Below, in pieces: positions 43,913 to 52,001 of a DNA stretch of 64,000 nt. The stretch lies in the NCBI RefSeq assembly GCF_013204845.1, contig NZ_JABMKY010000002.1, positions 310,001 to 374,000 of the forward strand, read 5' to 3'. This DNA is from Paenibacillus qinlingensis. Its GTDB lineage: Bacteria > Bacillota > Bacilli > Paenibacillales > NBRC-103111. The notes beneath the pieces were generated by a model. It had not been told where the DNA came from, did no database searches, and saw only the letters and a list, made by a program, of their open reading frames with translations. The position numbers were made by a program, and so were the translations under genes. Position 1 is the stretch's first letter; each line of letters opens with the position of its first letter.

Positions 43913-45261
43913 ATCTCCTCCGCTGTGGATGGGGTAAGCTCCGCCATAATTTCGCGAATGGATTCAGCCAATATCCGCACAAGTTGGTCCATTTCCTCTT
44001 CGGAGATAATCAAAGGTGGTGCGATAATAATTGCATCCCCCTCTCCGTCGATCGCACCAGCAGCAGGATATATAAGTAACCCTTTCTGAAAGGCATTCTC
44101 GATGATCCGAGACGTAACACCTAAGCCAGGTGGAAATGGTCGTTTGTCAGTCCGATCCGCAATAAATTCAATGGCTAGAAGCAGCCCTTTGCCTCTCACA
44201 TCACCGATTATCTCAATCCCATGTGCCAATTGTCTCAGCGAGTTCAATAGATAATCGCCTTTGCTTTCTGCTGCACTGACTAACTGGTGCTTCTCGATAT
44301 ACGAAAGGACAGCTAAAGATACAGCCGCAGATTGCGGATTGGCGCTGTACGTATGGCCAGACATGATGCTTTTGGTACCCTTCAGAATCGGCTCCATCAC
44401 ATGGTCTTTGACAAGTGTGGCTGCCATCGGTGTATAACCAGCGCTCATCCCCTTGCCCAATGCCATGAGATCCGGTTCCACTTCATAGTGCTGCATGCCG
44501 AACATAGCTCCAGTTCGAGCAATACCTGTCATGACCTCATCGGCGATGAATAAGATGTCATTCTGCTCGCAAATGGCTTTTATCTTCTTGTAGTAACCTT
44601 CTGGCGGTACAATCGCTCCCCCTGCAGCTCCGATGATCGGCTCCGCTATGAATGCAGCGATATGTTCCGCTCCGATCCGCTTGATCGCCGTTGCCAAATC
44701 ATCTGCACACGCTAATTGGCAATGCCCTACCGTTTTACCCAAAGGACAGCGGTAGCAATAGGGCGGCATGACCACCGGGAAATCTTCTAATAACGGTATG
44801 AATCTCCTTCTTCTCAGAACGTGACCCGACATCGAAAGTGCACCTAGCGTGATTCCGTGATAGCTCATTCGCCTAGAAATCACTTTATTTTTTCCCGGTT
44901 TCCCTTTCTCCTGCCAATGTTGGATGGCAATCTTCATCGCTGTCTCTGTCGCTTCTGATCCGCTGTTCACAAAGAAGGTCCAGTAATCGTTGCCAGGGGC
45001 TAGATCGCTTAGCTTTTCTGCCAGTTTCTCAGCGGGCTCACTTGTGAACTGTGAACGATAGACGAAAGATACTTTGTTCGCTTGCTCCATCATCGCATCA
45101 ATGATTTCTTGCACCCCGTGCCCTAAGCCAGCTGTCACTGCTCCTGAACATCCGTCGATATAGGCTTTGCCTTGTTCATCGTAGAGATAAACACCTTTCC
45201 CATATTGAATCGTGGGATAATGGTGATCCAAAACCGGTTTGATGACATACTCCCGTTTCAT
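43909..45261 (-). CDS. Class III aminotransferase (YodT-like)
   Basis: 450 aa PLP enzyme of the aspartate aminotransferase/ornithine aminotransferase fold group III. Marks: NSGSEATETAMKIAIQHWQ, SYHGITLGALSMSGH, FIADEVMTGIARTGAMFG with its PLP aspartate, and the Schiff-base lysine in LMALGKGMSAGYTPMAA. In the lysine cluster it is expected to transaminate a beta-lysine-derived amino acid. Its position 34 nt after yokU and its overlap with the CoA-transferase genes fit that role. Exact substrate not proven. Confidence 0.93.
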   Translation of the reverse strand: MKREYVIKPVLDHHYPTIQYGKGVYLYDEQGKAYIDGCSGAVTAGLGHGVQEIIDAMMEQANKVSFVYRSQFTSEPAEKLAEKLSDLAPGNDYWTFFVNSGSEATETAMKIAIQHWQEKGKPGKNKVISRRMSYHGITLGALSMSGHVLRRRRFIPLLEDFPVVMPPYCYRCPLGKTVGHCQLACADDLATAIKRIGAEHIAAFIAEPIIGAAGGAIVPPEGYYKKIKAICEQNDILFIADEVMTGIARTGAMFGMQHYEVEPDLMALGKGMSAGYTPMAATLVKDHVMEPILKGTKSIMSGHTYSANPQSAAVSLAVLSYIEKHQLVSAAESKGDYLLNSLRQLAHGIEIIGDVRGKGLLLAIEFIADRTDKRPFPPGLGVTSRIIENAFQKGLLIYPAAGAIDGEGDAIIIAPPLIISEEEMDQLVRILAESIREIMAELTPSTAEEI

Positions 45262-45295
45262 AAGGCACCCCCACAGATCTCTTGCAGCTAAGGTT

Positions 45296-45559
45296 CTATT
45301 TGAGAAACAAATTCTTCACTCGCGGTGCCTTTAACAGATCTTCATAGCGAAACGCGGTCCCTAGTGAAGAAACATCATGCCAATATAAAGTCTCTTCAAT
45401 TTGCTGGGCAGTGCTCTCTAACACATACGTACGGCAGTTGGGACATTCAAGCGCAGGAATGTCAAGTATTTGAACCGCTAATCTCCCGTCGGGCATAATC
45501 CAGTAGCAATCTTTCACACTTTCACGGATATCTTCCGTTTCACACCACATGCAATTCAT
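45296..45559 (-). CDS. yokU: YokU family small zinc-ribbon-like protein (87 aa)
   Basis: Two CxxC pairs: MNCMWCETED at the N-terminus and ALECPNCRTYVLES in the middle, followed by a helical end. In Bacillus yokU precedes the kam/yod operon, and here it is the first gene of the divergent half of the same gene set. The role is unknown; it may be a small regulator or metal-binding accessory. GGTAGGTGC lies before the ATG. Leader of about 130 nt from the -24/-12 promoter. Confidence 0.88.
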   Translation of the reverse strand: MNCMWCETEDIRESVKDCYWIMPDGRLAVQILDIPALECPNCRTYVLESTAQQIEETLYWHDVSSLGTAFRYEDLLKAPRVKNLFLK

Positions 45560-45687
45560 ATGCGTGCACCTACCTTCATAAATTTACCCCATTAGGTGAA
45601 GTGATGCTTTGTAGCTTATTCCTATTACTTTGCGGGGACCCCTGAATATCTTTCCTAATAGTACTTTTTTGGGTCTACCTGATTATA

Positions 45688-45705
45688 ATGCAATAAAGAT
45701 GCCAA
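45688..45705 (-). promoter_or_regulatory. Sigma-54 (-24/-12) promoter of the yokU-aminotransferase-CoA-transferase-M20 operon
   Basis: Minus strand TTGGCATCTTTATTGCAT, with GG and GC 12 bp apart. It is almost the same as the kamA promoter. The similarity over 18 bp indicates a shared regulon driven by the enhancer-binding protein nearby. Confidence 0.88.
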
Positions 45706-45756
45706 CTTTTCAGGGTGGGTATTTGCTTACTTCGTAGGCTGGATGTAAGGGTAAAG

Positions 45757-45791
45757 CTGCAAATTTTTTGGCAGTTGTCATTATTTTGCAG
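45757..45791. promoter_or_regulatory. Candidate enhancer site for the sigma-54 activator
   Basis: An interrupted inverted repeat CTGCAAA ... TTTTGCAG (35 bp overall), with an inner TGCAAA-TTTT-TTGGCA. It lies about 55-90 bp upstream of the yokU promoter, the usual distance for an upstream activating sequence, and just ahead of ablB on the other side. Proposed from position and symmetry only. Confidence 0.4.
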
Positions 45792-45818
45792 TAATTTGAG
45801 GGTTAAGGGGGATGCTGG

Positions 45819-46676
45819 ATGCCAAGTGATCTGCCAACCTATTTGAATGAAGTAGAGAACGGCACTGACTATGCGATTACGTTTTGCCTTGATTTTACGA
45901 ATAAAAGATTGCGGGTGGATGACTATTCGGGAAATTTAGATATCATTTACAGAAGAGTCGTCGAAATGGCCAAAACGCATGCTTTAACCAAAGTGTTTAT
46001 TAAATCAAGAGAAGTGGATTGGCAGTCCTTTTTATCGAAGGGATGTATGCTGGAAGGTATTTATAAAGGATATTTCAATGGCAGTGATGCTTACTGTATG
46101 GCCATGTATGATGACTTGGAGCGCCGGACAAGCGACTATTGGCTGGAAGAAGATCAGATTCTTCAGCAGGTACTTACGCTTCCAGTTAAGCTCGATCGTC
46201 CATTGATTCCGAACAGTATGACTATGCGTCTGGCTCGATTGGAAGATGCGGAACAACTCTCCCTTCTATACAGCCACATTTTCCAAACCTATCCAACGCC
46301 GATGAATGATTCCCTATATGTGGAGAAAACGATGCAAGATGGAACGATTTACTATCTCGTCGAATCGCAGGATCAACTCATAAGCGCTGCTTCCGCAGAG
46401 ATCAATTCGATCTACGCGAATGCTGAAATGACGGATTGTGCTACGCTCCCGGCGTATCGTAATCAAGGTCTCATGCGACTGCTAATACATGCCTTGGAAA
46501 CTGAATTGATTGCGCGGCATATTACTTGCGCTTATTCTTTATCTAGGGCTCTTTCTTTCGGTATGAATGCCGTTTTCTATCAAATGGGGTACAGGTATTA
46601 CGGCAGACTTACGAAAAATTGTGATATTTATGATAAATTTGAGGACATGAATTTATGGGCTAAATCCTTGAAGTGA
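45819..46676 (+). CDS. ablB: Beta-lysine N-acetyltransferase AblB (YodP-like)
   Basis: 285 aa, the usual AblB length. A family-specific N-terminal domain (VFIKSREVDWQSFLSKGCML, EGIYKGYFNGSDAYCMAMY) is followed by a GNAT fold with acetyl-CoA motif in TDCATLPAYRNQGLMRLLIH. It should acetylate the epsilon-amino group of beta-lysine made by KamA. ATG 45819 has AAGGGGG 7 nt upstream. It is divergent from yokU. No perfect -24/-12 promoter faces it; an imperfect one may lie near 45713. Confidence 0.92.
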   Translation: MPSDLPTYLNEVENGTDYAITFCLDFTNKRLRVDDYSGNLDIIYRRVVEMAKTHALTKVFIKSREVDWQSFLSKGCMLEGIYKGYFNGSDAYCMAMYDDLERRTSDYWLEEDQILQQVLTLPVKLDRPLIPNSMTMRLARLEDAEQLSLLYSHIFQTYPTPMNDSLYVEKTMQDGTIYYLVESQDQLISAASAEINSIYANAEMTDCATLPAYRNQGLMRLLIHALETELIARHITCAYSLSRALSFGMNAVFYQMGYRYYGRLTKNCDIYDKFEDMNLWAKSLK

Positions 46677-46707
46677 TAGGTTAGCGAGCACGCTCCTCCT
46701 TATCCAA

Positions 46708-48030
46708 CTATATGCGTTTCCTTCTTACAGAAGACGAAATACCGAGTTCTTCGCGATACTTGGTAATGGTGCGCCGGGAAATGGAGATGCCCTCTTCCCT
46801 CAAAAGATCAGCCAGCTTTTGATCGGAGTATGGTTTTCTGGAATTTTCACCACTAATCCACGTCTTGATTTTCGATTTAACATGTTCTGATGATGCAGAT
46901 TCGCCCAAACCCATTTGCAGCCCTGAGGGAAAGAAGTACTTCAATTCAAAGATTCCCCAGGGGGTTTGGGCGTATTTCCCCGCTGTAGCGCGGCTTACCG
47001 TTGATTCATGTACCCCTAATTTATCCCCAATCTGCTTTAAGGTCATAGGTTTGAGATGGCCGGTTCCTTTCCAGAAAAAATCGTTTTGCTCCTCTACAAT
47101 GGCTTGCGTTACTCGGACTATCGTTCTTCGTCTTTGATCTAAACACTTCAGGAAGAACTTCGCGGCATGTAATTTGCCTGCAAGAAACCTGGTTAACTCG
47201 TAATTGTCACTATTTACTTCGGCCATTCGTTCATAATACCCATTAACTGAAAGTCGCGATGATGCTGCTTGATGAAGCAGCACAACGAGCTGTTCCCCTG
47301 CCCTTTCAATAATGACTTCCGGAATTATATAATGAACTGTTTCTATATGAAAGACTGCGCCAGGTTTAGGGTTCAGTCCCTTGATTACATCGATCGCAGC
47401 CTGAATTTCTTGTGGTGACACTTGCAGCAAAGTTGTTAATTTATGAACATGGTAATTGGCGATCTCATTCAAATGTTTCTTAATTAATAAGGACACTAAT
47501 GGAAACGAATCCGCCAACGACTGGACTTGAAGAAGCAAACATTCCCTCAAATCTCGTGCTCCTACGCCGCGAGGTTCGAAACTCTGCAAAATCTTTAACG
47601 CATCCTCCACTTGAACTAGATCGATTTTGCACACTTCAGAAATTTCAGGCAAGGTAGATCCTAAATAACCATTATGGTCTAGATTTCCAATCATAAATGA
47701 GACCGTACGTCGAAGGGATGGCTGTATTTTTTTTATAAAACCTAATTGCTCCTTTAAATGCCGTTCAAGGGATACCTCGTTCGATGCAATATGAAGTAAA
47801 GGGTCATACATGAGTTCAGTTCTTCTAGCTCCATGGAAAAATGTTGGTGTGAAGTTTGTGTCCCCTGTATGACTGACAATTTCCAATACCGGGTTATCAG
47901 TTACCTCTTGTTGAATAACTTCCATTAATTCCGGTGTCGATAGTTGGAGGATCGTAATCGCTTTACGCAGTTGAGGCGTGATCCGCATCTTCGCTGTTTG
48001 CTGTTGGAACATTCCGTAGCCTGGGCGCAT
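46708..48030 (-). CDS. rpoN: RNA polymerase sigma-54 factor
   Basis: 440 aa from ATG 48030 (AAAAGGGG upstream). Region I is glutamine/leucine-rich (AITILQLSTPELMEVIQQEV). The core-binding region and helix-turn-helix (LKQIGDKLGVHESTVSRATA) follow, and the RpoN box is SRRTITKYREELG near the C-terminus. It directs polymerase to -24/-12 promoters such as those before kamA and yokU. In Bacillus it is called sigL. Its location inside the lysine cluster puts the sigma factor next to its targets. Confidence 0.97.
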   Translation of the reverse strand: MRPGYGMFQQQTAKMRITPQLRKAITILQLSTPELMEVIQQEVTDNPVLEIVSHTGDTNFTPTFFHGARRTELMYDPLLHIASNEVSLERHLKEQLGFIKKIQPSLRRTVSFMIGNLDHNGYLGSTLPEISEVCKIDLVQVEDALKILQSFEPRGVGARDLRECLLLQVQSLADSFPLVSLLIKKHLNEIANYHVHKLTTLLQVSPQEIQAAIDVIKGLNPKPGAVFHIETVHYIIPEVIIERAGEQLVVLLHQAASSRLSVNGYYERMAEVNSDNYELTRFLAGKLHAAKFFLKCLDQRRRTIVRVTQAIVEEQNDFFWKGTGHLKPMTLKQIGDKLGVHESTVSRATAGKYAQTPWGIFELKYFFPSGLQMGLGESASSEHVKSKIKTWISGENSRKPYSDQKLADLLREEGISISRRTITKYREELGISSSVRRKRI

Positions 48031-48216
48031 ATACATCACCCCTTTTCCTTGTTGCTTCTATATGTATTCATAACGGGTAACTTTTAACCAAATCTGTGTA
48101 TATTGCCTGAGAAGAGCGGACATAATATTTTATGACGGTGACGCAGTGGTGAGGTGTTGTGTCGCAGACAATTTACACAAGGGAATTTGTTATTGAATCC
48201 ATATGGAGGCGAGGAG

Positions 48217-48279
48217 ATGTGCCGCATACCACTTCCTGTAGTATCTATACTGCAATGTTGTGATGAGGTAGTTACCTAG
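48217..48279 (+). CDS. Possible 20-aa peptide in the rpoN/NlpC gap
   Basis: GGAGGCGAGGAG lies directly before an ATG that opens a frame MCRIPLPVVSILQCCDEVVT. A strong terminator follows 46 nt after the stop. The rest of the 486-bp gap (48031-48516) shows no other gene. The three cysteines and the good ribosome site are suggestive, but such a short frame can occur by chance. Confidence 0.2.
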   Translation: MCRIPLPVVSILQCCDEVVT

Positions 48280-48324
48280 CGAAGTAAGGTTCAAGGCAAG
48301 AGCTCCATCAATTATCGCACCGTC

Positions 48325-48375
48325 AAAGAGGCTGTCCAACGAGTAGATTCGTCTACTTTAAGGGCAGCCTTCTTT
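48325..48375 (+). terminator. Branched terminator-like hairpin related to the one at 60965
   Basis: Outer stem AGGCTGTCC / GGGCAGCCT and inner stem AGTAGA-TTCG-TCTACT, followed by TCTTTATTT. No annotated gene ends just before it, so it may terminate an unannotated small transcript. It shares AAAGAGGCTG and AGTAGA/TCTACT with the terminator after the ABC permease. Confidence 0.75.
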
Positions 48376-48516
48376 ATTTCATTTCGCCGATGCTTCGATT
48401 GTCAGACTTCTCCCACACGTAATCTTCCCAATCTTTCCCTCCCCCTTATACGGACTTAAGGAAATCTTGCTGAACGAAATATATAGGCATTAACCGAAAG
48501 TATGAGGAGTACAATC

Positions 48517-49554
48517 ATGAAAATTAAAAAACAGATCTTTCGAGGTGCCCATATAGCGTTACTGAGCATGATGATTTTCCAAGCCTCCCATGCACACGCT
48601 GAGGAGAATACGTCGCCTACTGTATTTTTGGACGGGCTTCCGCTGTCTTTTCAGACATCGCCAGTTATTGAAGAGGGATATAGCCTCGTGCCGATGCGTG
48701 CTCTATTTGAAGCAGAAGGCGCTACAATTTCATGGAATGAGAACACGCGAACAGTAACAGCCGTGAAAGATGGCACCACAGTAACTTATCAAATCGGAGA
48801 CACATTTGCTTATAAAAATAAAGAACGACTGGAGCTGCCCATCCCAGGCAAAATTATGGATGGCTTTACGATGATGCCATTGCGTTTTATTAGTGAATCA
48901 CTAGGTAATCTGGTGAAATGGCATGACTACTCCCGCTCCATTACCATTTCATCTGTTCACGACTATGAAAGCACGATTCTATATGGTGTCAATTTACGCG
49001 ATACGCCAGAAAAAGATAACGATACCCACATACTTCGAATGCTTCCGAAAACCGAAAAAATTCACGTCATTCGTGAAATCAACTCGGAATGGTTGGAAGT
49101 GCAAACACAAGACGGTACAATCGGATTCATCTCCTCCGCCCCGATGTACTCCGATTACTCGACCACGTCGATAACGACGAAGCAAGCAGATGCTTTAATA
49201 ACTTTTGGGTCCAAATTTCTTGGAACACCTTACGAATTCGGTGCTGCTTCTGGACAAACGAATACATTCGATTGCTCATCTTTCGTTCAATATGTATTTG
49301 ACAAGGTATTGTCAAAGGATTTGCCGCGCGTGTCTTATGACCAAGCCCACCAAGGAAAAGAAGTCAAGCTTGAGGACATTCGCAAAGGGGATCTCCTGTT
49401 TTTCACGGCACGCGGGCTCGATATCGGTCATGTAGGTATTTATGCAGGCAATGGTCAAATCCTTCAAACGTATTCCAAAGAGGATGGCGTTCACTTCACG
49501 GCTTTCGATGAAAAATGGAAGAAGCGTTTTGTTACGGCAAGGAGATTGTTCTAA
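48517..49554 (+). CDS. Secreted NlpC/P60 cell wall hydrolase with copper amine oxidase-like N-terminal domain
   Basis: 345 aa from ATG 48517 with GAGGAG upstream. A signal peptide (about residues 1-31, ending SHAHAEE) is followed by a stalk-type copper amine oxidase N-domain (LVPMRALFEAEGATISWNEN, MMPLRFISESLG). A bacterial SH3 segment (YGVNLRDTPE, IHVIREINSEWLEVQTQDGT) comes next, then the NlpC/P60 peptidase. The catalytic Cys is in FDCSSFVQYVF, and the His in GLDIGHVGIYAGNG. Expected to cleave D-gamma-glutamyl-diaminopimelate bonds in peptidoglycan outside the cell. Confidence 0.93.
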   Translation: MKIKKQIFRGAHIALLSMMIFQASHAHAEENTSPTVFLDGLPLSFQTSPVIEEGYSLVPMRALFEAEGATISWNENTRTVTAVKDGTTVTYQIGDTFAYKNKERLELPIPGKIMDGFTMMPLRFISESLGNLVKWHDYSRSITISSVHDYESTILYGVNLRDTPEKDNDTHILRMLPKTEKIHVIREINSEWLEVQTQDGTIGFISSAPMYSDYSTTSITTKQADALITFGSKFLGTPYEFGAASGQTNTFDCSSFVQYVFDKVLSKDLPRVSYDQAHQGKEVKLEDIRKGDLLFFTARGLDIGHVGIYAGNGQILQTYSKEDGVHFTAFDEKWKKRFVTARRLF

Positions 49555-49581
49555 CAGACGCCACTATGGCAGCGATGCTAG

Positions 49582-49659
49582 ACCAATAGCGCCCTTTTGG
49601 GGCGCTATTGGTCGTTCGCGAGCGGCTGCGGAGACCCGATAAGGCCCTTTTCGGGCCTT
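49582..49659. terminator. Two hairpins after the NlpC/P60 gene
   Basis: ACCAATAGCGCCC / GGGCGCTATTGGT (49582-49612) and AAGGCCC-TTTT-CGGGCCTT (49641-49659). Both are strong stems in the convergent gap before the COG0523 gene, but neither is followed by a clear T run, so their strength as terminators is uncertain. Confidence 0.55.
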
Positions 49660-49731
49660 ACATCATCCTTCGCTGCCTTCGCTTGCTGGCTTGTTGCCGC
49701 TGCTGATCAACGACCATTCAGCATAATAAAA

Positions 49732-50940
49732 CTATAGGACACACTCTTCCTCTATTTCCATGATGATATTAGGCAGTTCATCGCGGAATTCCCGCCAATC
49801 TGCGATCATCTCCGCATCTGTCAATAAACATGCATCAAGGGTTGTTGTGATGTCATCGCGATCCATATCAATCCCAATGAAAACAATTTGATTAATCCGA
49901 TCACCATAGGTGTCATCCCAATGTGTGAGTACATCGGCTTCCTCTTCCATAACTGCTAGTCTTTCCGCTTCAGGAAGTGCAGAGATCCAATAGCCCGAAG
50001 GCCCAAACCGGATAGATGGGCCAGCTTGGCTGAGGCTTTGCGCGTAATTATGGCGCGTTGCCAACCACATAGTCCCTTTGGATCTGACGATTTCTGCTGG
50101 CCAATCTGCCATCCAAGTCATCAGTCTCGAGGGCTCGAAGGGTCGAGCTCTTTCATAAACAAACGATGTAATGCCGTATTCTTCCGTTTCAGGCGTGTGC
50201 GATTCTTTCTCCAATTCTCGCATCCAACCAGGTGAGCTGCTAGCTTCATCGAAATTAAACAGCTGAGTATTCAAAATTTCTGCAGGATCTATCTGGCCGT
50301 GTATAGCCCGAATAAACTTTGCCCTAGGTTGTAGCAGCCGGAGCACACTTTCAAGCTCATTCAATTCCTCGGCTTCCAACCTATCACACTTATTGAGAAT
50401 TAGCACATCACAAAATTCAATCTGATCAATCAGCAGATCAACAACTTCACGCGTGTCGTCTTCACCAACAGCTTGACTACGTTCGAGCAGTGTTTCGCCA
50501 GAGAAATAATCGGTCCAGAATCGGAAAGCATCCACAACGGTCACCATACAGTCCAATCGACACAGCTCGGAAAGATCAATACCTTGATCTTCATCCGAAT
50601 AGGTAAAAGTTTGAGCAACAGGCAACGGTTCACCAACACCTGTCGATTCGATCAGAATATAATCAAATTTGTTTTCCATGGCAAGTCGTTCAACTTCCTT
50701 CAACAGATCATCACGCAAGGTGCAACATATGCAACCATTGGACATTTCAATTAAGCTTTCTTCTGTACGAGAGAGTCCATTGCCTTGTCTAATGAGGTCC
50801 GCATCGATGTTAACATCGCTTAAGTCATTCACGATAACGGCTACTTTCAAGCCATTTCGATTATGTAGAATATGATTTAATAGGGTTGTTTTCCCGGCTC
50901 CCAAATAACCGCTTAGTACTGTCACAGGAATTGTCTGCAT
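49732..50940 (-). CDS. COG0523 (G3E) GTPase, candidate zinc metallochaperone (ZagA/YciC-like)
   Basis: 402 aa from ATG 50940 (AAGGGGG 8 nt upstream). P-loop GYLGAGKTTLLNHIL, metal-binding CICC motif in MSNGCICCTLRDDLL, ESTGVGEPLPVAQTF, and G4 ILNKCD. A CobW C-terminal domain follows. A Zur-box-like palindrome 25-39 nt upstream indicates expression under zinc starvation. Bacillus subtilis ZagA, a member of this group under Zur, delivers zinc to essential enzymes; assignment of that role here is by analogy. Confidence 0.93.
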   Translation of the reverse strand: MQTIPVTVLSGYLGAGKTTLLNHILHNRNGLKVAVIVNDLSDVNIDADLIRQGNGLSRTEESLIEMSNGCICCTLRDDLLKEVERLAMENKFDYILIESTGVGEPLPVAQTFTYSDEDQGIDLSELCRLDCMVTVVDAFRFWTDYFSGETLLERSQAVGEDDTREVVDLLIDQIEFCDVLILNKCDRLEAEELNELESVLRLLQPRAKFIRAIHGQIDPAEILNTQLFNFDEASSSPGWMRELEKESHTPETEEYGITSFVYERARPFEPSRLMTWMADWPAEIVRSKGTMWLATRHNYAQSLSQAGPSIRFGPSGYWISALPEAERLAVMEEEADVLTHWDDTYGDRINQIVFIGIDMDRDDITTTLDACLLTDAEMIADWREFRDELPNIIMEIEEECVL

Positions 50941-50964
50941 GGACAATGCCCCCTTTTCTTTTAA

Positions 50965-50979
50965 TGGTAATTATTACGT
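50965..50979. promoter_or_regulatory. Zur box of the COG0523 gene
   Basis: TGGTAAT-T-ATTACGT fits the 7-1-7 Bacillus Zur pattern (TCGTAAT-N-ATTACGA). Only the outermost bases are off. It lies 25-39 nt before the start codon. Confidence 0.8.
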
Positions 50980-50992
50980 ATATGAGATAAAT

Positions 50993-51013
50993 AAAAAGCA
51001 AACTTCAGTTTGC
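50993..51013 (-). terminator. Terminator of the znuCBA operon
   Basis: Minus strand GCAAACT-GA-AGTTTGC followed by five T, downstream of znuA and upstream of the COG0523 Zur box. Confidence 0.85.
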
Positions 51014-51047
51014 ATCCCAACTGGCTATTCTCGCTAATCCTGAATGG

Positions 51048-51986
51048 CTATTCATCTAACGCATTCTTCAATGCTTGGAGATTGTTCGTCATCACACTAA
51101 TGTAATCCAAGTTTTTCTTCTTATCCTCAGCTGTTAGACCCTCTAGTGGATTTAGGACATCCGTATGGGCATTGATTTCCTTGGCAATCGTTGTTGCAAC
51201 CTTAGGATCAACTAACGTTTCAAAAAAAATCGTTTTCACTTGCTTCTCTTTGGCGAATTGAATAATATCCGCCATTTTGTCCGGCGCGGGTTCTTCTTCC
51301 GGGGAAAGACCGGCGATAGGGACTTGTGTTAAACCATATTCCTTGGCCAAATAACCAAATGCGGCATGTTGGGTTACGAACTCTTTATGTTTCACCTTGG
51401 CAAGCGTATCTCGGAACGTTTCATCCAACGCCTTGAGCTTCGTGATATAAAGATCAGCGTTATTCCGATAATCGTCTTTATGTGCGGGATCTACCGTGAT
51501 CAGACCCTGTGCAATTGCTTCAACCTCATGTTGAGCTAAAAGCGGGGATAACCATACATGAGGATCCAAATCATGACTATGACCATCTTCTTCCGCTTCT
51601 TCCTCCTCTTCATGCAACCCTTGTATTAGTTCAATCCCCTTGCTCGCCTCAACGACAACACGCTTCGTATTTGCGGCGCTTTGCAAGGCCTGCTCAGCCC
51701 ACCCTTCAACAATGCCATTGTAAATAAATACATCAGCTTCCTTCACTTTTTTCATATCCTTAGCACTCGGCTCCCAATCATGCGGCTCTGAACCCGCAGG
51801 AATTAGAGCGATAACATTCGCGTGCTCACCGGCAACTTGCTTTGTGAATTCATACATCGGATAAAAACTCGTGACGACATCCAGCTTACCGTCGCTTGAG
51901 ACAGCGTTAGATGCGCACCCTGTCGTCATCAGTATGGTTGATATACCTGCGAAAATTAGTGATCTTGTAACCCATAACGATTTCAT
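51048..51986 (-). CDS. znuA: Zinc ABC transporter substrate-binding lipoprotein
   Basis: 312 aa. Lipoprotein signal with lipobox LMTTGCAS (Cys24). The fold is the cluster A-I zinc/manganese binding protein: VVTSFYPMYEFTKQVAGEHA, GSEPHDWEPSAKDMKKVKEA, IYNGIVEGWAEQAL. A metal-gathering acidic/His loop (HEEEEEAEEDGHSHDLDPH) precedes the zinc-ligand HVWLSP. Delivers zinc to the ZnuB permease. Third gene of the operon and last before a terminator. Confidence 0.95.
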   Translation of the reverse strand: MKSLWVTRSLIFAGISTILMTTGCASNAVSSDGKLDVVTSFYPMYEFTKQVAGEHANVIALIPAGSEPHDWEPSAKDMKKVKEADVFIYNGIVEGWAEQALQSAANTKRVVVEASKGIELIQGLHEEEEEAEEDGHSHDLDPHVWLSPLLAQHEVEAIAQGLITVDPAHKDDYRNNADLYITKLKALDETFRDTLAKVKHKEFVTQHAAFGYLAKEYGLTQVPIAGLSPEEEPAPDKMADIIQFAKEKQVKTIFFETLVDPKVATTIAKEINAHTDVLNPLEGLTAEDKKKNLDYISVMTNNLQALKNALDE

Positions 51987-52001
51987 TTTAAAATTTTCCT
52001 C

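Noticed and set aside
45765..45791. TTGGCA...TTTTGCA facing ablB, considered as a -24/-12 promoter
   Set aside because: GG and GC are 17 bp apart instead of 12; sigma-54 spacing is strict.
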